In this document: piece by piece, positions 6,608 to 9,298 of the stretch
Layout: every line of letters begins with the position of its first letter
Position numbering within the stretch: position 1 is the stretch's first letter
Source of the DNA: JAEUOS01 sp964470865
GTDB taxonomy: Bacteria; Pseudomonadota; Gammaproteobacteria; Burkholderiales; JAEUOS01
Direction of reading: 5' to 3'
Assembly: GCA_964470865.1 (NCBI GenBank)
Contig: CAYYFR010000218.1
Coordinates: 1-9,298, forward strand
DNA length: 9,298 nt
The notes under the pieces: generated by a model
What the model saw: only the letters and a program-made list of their open reading frames with translations
The model's database searches: none
What the model was told of the DNA's origin: nothing
Program-made: the position numbers and the translations under genes

Positions 6608-7813
6608 TCACGCCGTCTTGATCCAGCCGCTTGCCGGTTCAAGCAGCTTCGTCCTGGCGTCATACGCATAGATGCGGCCTGACGCGATCTGATGGCTCTT
6701 GAGTGAAGCCAGCAGGCCGGTCACGCCACCTGTATCCCAGTCGTTGATCGACTCCAGCGCGGACTTCATGTTTGGTCCGGACAGCGGCTTGCCCGCCTTG
6801 AGGCAACGCTCGATCACCTCCGCAAAGATCATTCCCACCAGCCAGCCGTGGGTATAGAACAAGGGCACATACTGCATCTGCGGGCGCGCCTTGGCGGCAA
6901 AGTCCTTGATTGTCTGCATCATGGGTGCGTCTTTGGTGTCGTAGCTGTAGCGGTAGGGCATCACCCCCATCCAGCCATCGCCGGTGGCGCCCATCGCGTC
7001 CACCGTGGTCTTGTCCATGCTCCAGATCGTGCCCATCGGCGTGGCTGCCATCCCCGATTCGCGCATCTGCTTGATGAATTCCGGGATCGGCGCCAACACA
7101 TAACCGTGAAAGATCACGAAGTCCGGCTTGGCACGGCGCAGTTTGGCCACCTCCGCCGACACATCCACGCTACCGGGCTTGGTGACGATCTCAGCCACCA
7201 GCGGGATGCCCAGCTTCTGCGCCTTGGCCTTGGCGGCGGGTATCGGATCGCGGCCAAATTCGGTGTCGCTGTAGACGATCGCCAACGCCGGCTTGGTGGC
7301 GCCTTTGGAGGTGCGCGAAATGTATTCAAGCAGGATTTCGCACATGGCCGCGTAGGTGGGGCCGGCCATGAAATAGTAGGGCGCGGTCTTGGCGTCGGCC
7401 AGGTCGGACGAGAACGACGGGCTCGAGGTCAGTACGCTACCCATCTGGCTCACTTCCTTGGCTGAAGCCTTGGCCCACGCGGTCGAATCACCGTAGAACA
7501 CCGGCGGCTTGTGGGCACCCATGATCTTCTTGAACACACTCATGGCCTGGTCCATCTTGTAGGCCGAGTCTTCACCGATGTACCTTATCTTGCGGCCGGC
7601 TATGCCGCCCTTCGTACTGCGCCATTCGCAATAGTCGCCCAGGCCCTGGTGCAAGCCAACGCCGGCGAAGGCGAATACGCCGGTGATCGGTGGCGCCGCA
7701 CCAAATACGATTTCGCCGGATTGCGCGATTGCCGGCATCCATGGCATTGCGGCAGCAGCGGCAGCGCCGGCTAAGAGGTGGCGGCGCGAAAGATCGATCT
7801 TGGGCTGGTGCAT
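6608..7813 (-). CDS. livK: Periplasmic substrate-binding protein of a Liv-type ABC transporter
   Basis: This 401-residue type I periplasmic binding protein (Leu/Ile/Val-binding family) captures the solute for the permease. The N-terminus has a twin-arginine-like signal SRRHLLAG (9-16), an alanine-rich core and a likely cleavage after AIA at residue 30. The mature protein opens with EIVFGAAPPITG, the typical first beta strand of the family, and later has IVYSDTEFGRD and the lobe-linking FVIFHGY. The start at 7813 is clear: AGGAG lies 7 nt upstream and the signal peptide begins directly, while a longer in-frame start would add 35 unlikely residues. It sits 31 nt after livM and has the best ribosome-binding site in the array, fitting the usual excess of binding protein over membrane subunits. 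Its ligand is unknown; the company of a CoA ligase favours an organic acid over an amino acid. Confidence 0.94.
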   Translation of the reverse strand: MHQPKIDLSRRHLLAGAAAAAAMPWMPAIAQSGEIVFGAAPPITGVFAFAGVGLHQGLGDYCEWRSTKGGIAGRKIRYIGEDSAYKMDQAMSVFKKIMGAHKPPVFYGDSTAWAKASAKEVSQMGSVLTSSPSFSSDLADAKTAPYYFMAGPTYAAMCEILLEYISRTSKGATKPALAIVYSDTEFGRDPIPAAKAKAQKLGIPLVAEIVTKPGSVDVSAEVAKLRRAKPDFVIFHGYVLAPIPEFIKQMRESGMAATPMGTIWSMDKTTVDAMGATGDGWMGVMPYRYSYDTKDAPMMQTIKDFAAKARPQMQYVPLFYTHGWLVGMIFAEVIERCLKAGKPLSGPNMKSALESINDWDTGGVTGLLASLKSHQIASGRIYAYDARTKLLEPASGWIKTA

Positions 7814-7820
7814 GACGTAT

Positions 7821-7825
7821 CTCCT
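7821..7825 (-). promoter_or_regulatory. Shine-Dalgarno site of livK
   Basis: The - strand reads AAAGGAGA, with the AGGAG core 7 nt before the livK ATG. It is the strongest ribosome-binding site in the array and decides the start against a longer in-frame ORF. Confidence 0.85.
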
Positions 7826-7844
7826 TTGGGGTGGGGTAAAGCAG

Positions 7845-8885
7845 CTATGCGCGGAACGGCCAGAGGTGGAAAAAACGCCGCACGCGTCGCCAGGCTTCGT
7901 TGAGACCGTGCGGTTCAAAAATCAGGAAGCCGACAATCAGGGCGCCAAACACGATTTCACGGATCGGCGACAGGATTTCAGTGGCGCGCGGCGCCCATTG
8001 CGCCACGAAGGACACGCCGGCGCGCAGCACCTCCGGCACCAGGGTCATGAAAACGGCGCCGAAAATCGTGCCCAGCATGCTGCCCAGTCCGCCCACGATG
8101 ATGGCCGCCAGGTAGAACACCGACAGCCCGAGGGTGAAATACTCGGGGGTCATCGCGCGGTAAAAATAGCCGAGCAGGGCGCCAGCCACGCCGGCATAGA
8201 ACGAGCCGATGGCGAACGACAGCAGCTTGTAGCGAAACAGGTCGATGCCCAGCACCTCGGCGGAAATGTCACGATCGCGAATGGCAATGAAGGCGCGCCC
8301 CACGCGCGTGCGAAACAGGTTGCGTGCTGCCAACAGCAGCAATGCCGCGCACGGCAAGATCACGTAGTACATGCGGTAGTCGTTGTCGAGTTCGAAACCG
8401 AACAATGAAGCATCGGGTACGGTGACGCCGCGCACGCCGCCGGTGACGCTTTCCCACTCGCGAAAGACAAAGATCAGGATGAACTGCATGGCCAGTGTCG
8501 CCACCGCCAGATAAAGACCCTTGATGCGCAATGACGGTATGCCAACCACCAATCCGAGCAGTGCCGACATGAGCCCTGCTGCCGGCAAGGTCAGATAGAA
8601 CGGAATGCCGCGTTGCGCCAGCCAGGCGGCGGTATAGCAACCCACGCCCATGTAGGCGGCGTGACCCAGGGAGATCAGCCCGGTGTAACCGGTCATGATG
8701 TTGAGTCCGGCCGCAGCGATGATGTTGATGCCCAGCACGCAGGCCAGGCCGACGATGTAGCCGTTGGCCGTGAAAGGAAACAGCAACAGCACCAGCAGCA
8801 GGGCGGCAAGCCAGGCGCGCGCGGTCGGCGTGGCCCAGATCGCCTCGTCGTGCGCGTAGCTCTGCCGATAGTCGCCGATCCGCAT
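7845..8885 (-). CDS. livM: Liv-type ABC transporter permease (LivM-like)
   Basis: This inner-membrane permease of 346 residues forms the translocation pore with LivH. A short polar N-terminus is followed by many hydrophobic segments. Family landmarks are GLNIMTGYTGLISLGHAAYMG (60-80), the cytoplasmic coupling segment AIRDRDISAEVLGID (201-215) that contacts the ATPases, AAIIVGGLGSMLGTIFGA, and FEPHGL near the end (323-328). The start MRIGDYRQSY at 8885 lies 4 nt after the livH stop, with a modest GAGAGG 10 nt upstream. A longer in-frame start at 8927 would overlap livH by 38 nt and add 14 residues that do not look like LivM. The C-terminal tail, RRVRRFFHLWPF, is basic and aromatic. Confidence 0.94.
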   Translation of the reverse strand: MRIGDYRQSYAHDEAIWATPTARAWLAALLLVLLLFPFTANGYIVGLACVLGINIIAAAGLNIMTGYTGLISLGHAAYMGVGCYTAAWLAQRGIPFYLTLPAAGLMSALLGLVVGIPSLRIKGLYLAVATLAMQFILIFVFREWESVTGGVRGVTVPDASLFGFELDNDYRMYYVILPCAALLLLAARNLFRTRVGRAFIAIRDRDISAEVLGIDLFRYKLLSFAIGSFYAGVAGALLGYFYRAMTPEYFTLGLSVFYLAAIIVGGLGSMLGTIFGAVFMTLVPEVLRAGVSFVAQWAPRATEILSPIREIVFGALIVGFLIFEPHGLNEAWRRVRRFFHLWPFRA

Positions 8886-8889
8886 GACG

Positions 8890-9246
8890 CTAGAGCCTCT
8901 CGATCTGGCGTGTGCCAAACAGGCCATAGGGCCTGATCATCAGGATCGCCAGCACGGTGACGTAAGGCACGATATCGCGCACCTTGCCGCCCAGATAGCC
9001 TGCGGTCAGGCTTTCGATCACGCCGATGATGAGACCGGCGACAATCGCGCCGGCAATGCTGTCGAGCCCGCCCAGAATGATGACCGCCAGCACGCCCAGG
9101 GCGGCACCGCCCAAGGCCGGTGACAGGCTGGTCATGGCGCCAACGACGATTCCCGCCACCGCGCCCACGATGCCGGCGAACATCCAGGTCAGGCGTTGCG
9201 TGCGACGCACATCGATGCCCAGCACGTAAGCGGTGACCGGGTCGCT
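8890..9246 (-). CDS. livH: Liv-type ABC transporter permease (LivH-like), C-terminal part only
   Basis: This is the last ~118 residues of the second permease subunit. They begin SDPVTAYVLGIDV, which matches the coupling region of LivH (usually RATA-x-x-x-x-A-x-x-x-GI-x). Further on come VIILGGLDSIAGAIVAG and the terminal IRPYGLFG. A full LivH is about 290 residues, so the N-terminal ~170 are missing. The frame stays open to about 9279 with an apparent ATG, but the residues beyond 9246 (MLSSPPRMMTA) come from an inverted copy of this same gene. They should not be taken as the true N-terminus. The breakpoint lies at or just beyond 9244. The gene ends 4 nt before livM. The missing livG and the operon promoter are presumably further upstream. 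Confidence 0.9.
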   Translation of the reverse strand, partial: SDPVTAYVLGIDVRRTQRLTWMFAGIVGAVAGIVVGAMTSLSPALGGAALGVLAVIILGGLDSIAGAIVAGLIIGVIESLTAGYLGGKVRDIVPYVTVLAILMIRPYGLFGTRQIERL

Positions 9247-9298
9247 GGCGGTCATCATTCTGGGCGGGCTCGACAGCATTGCCGGCGCGATTGTCGCC
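9037..9298. repeat. 55-bp perfect inverted repeat at the window edge (fold-back)
   Basis: Positions 9244-9298 are the exact reverse complement of 9037-9091, with 152 nt between the arms. The left arm is ordinary livH coding sequence on the - strand. The right arm makes the + strand at 9245-9298 read LAVIILGGLDSIAGAIVA, the same LivH peptide. The match stops exactly where the window ends, so its true length is unknown. The mismatch begins sharply at 9092 versus 9243. An assembly or amplification fold-back is more likely than a biological palindrome. Confidence 0.95.

Noticed and set aside
5791..6621. Long + strand open frame opposite livF
   Set aside because: It mirrors livF, which has all ABC ATPase motifs. 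The antisense product is Arg/His/Gln-rich and resembles no family.
7683..8408. + strand open frame across the livK/livM junction
   Set aside because: Antisense to a signal peptide and a permease. The product is Gln/His/Arg-rich low-complexity sequence with no family resemblance.
9247..9279. Apparent ATG start and N-terminus (MLSSPPRMMTA) for the livH fragment
   Set aside because: These codons fall inside the inverted copy of 9037-9091 and are antisense livH sequence, so they are not a real N-terminus.

Overview
The window is GC-rich bacterial DNA, most likely from a betaproteobacterium (Burkholderiales-like). The 3' end of the 23S rRNA and the complete 5S rRNA read like that class, and the gene families point the same way. 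This placement is by recognition, not by alignment. The sequence looks like a whole contig from a draft or metagenome assembly: it begins inside a 23S gene and ends in a fold-back copy of itself.

Left part (1-719, + strand): the last ~331 nt of 23S rRNA, a 166-nt spacer with no tRNA, a 115-nt 5S rRNA, and a strong rho-independent terminator. The terminator is followed by a short direct repeat that partly duplicates its tail.

Right part (720-9298, all - strand): a tightly packed operon-like array that converges on the rRNA operon. In transcription order it reads livH (5' end missing), livM, livK, livF, an AMP-forming acyl-CoA ligase, a thiolase, a cytochrome P450 and a TetR-family regulator. 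Several junctions are 4-nt ATGA overlaps (livF/ligase and thiolase/P450) or gaps of 4-31 nt. The livG ATP-binding subunit is not in the window and probably lies upstream of livH.

Reading of the system (inference): a branched-chain-amino-acid-type ABC importer brings in an organic acid, the ligase makes its CoA thioester, the thiolase cleaves a beta-ketoacyl-CoA, and the P450 hydroxylates the substrate or an intermediate. The TetR protein may sense a ligand or CoA ester from the pathway. The substrate cannot be read from sequence; fatty, alicyclic, terpenoid, steroid side-chain or aromatic acids are all possible. No mobile element, CRISPR array or defence gene is visible. The most unusual structural signal is the perfect 55-bp inverted repeat at the right edge, which is probably an assembly artefact and corrupts the 5' side of livH.
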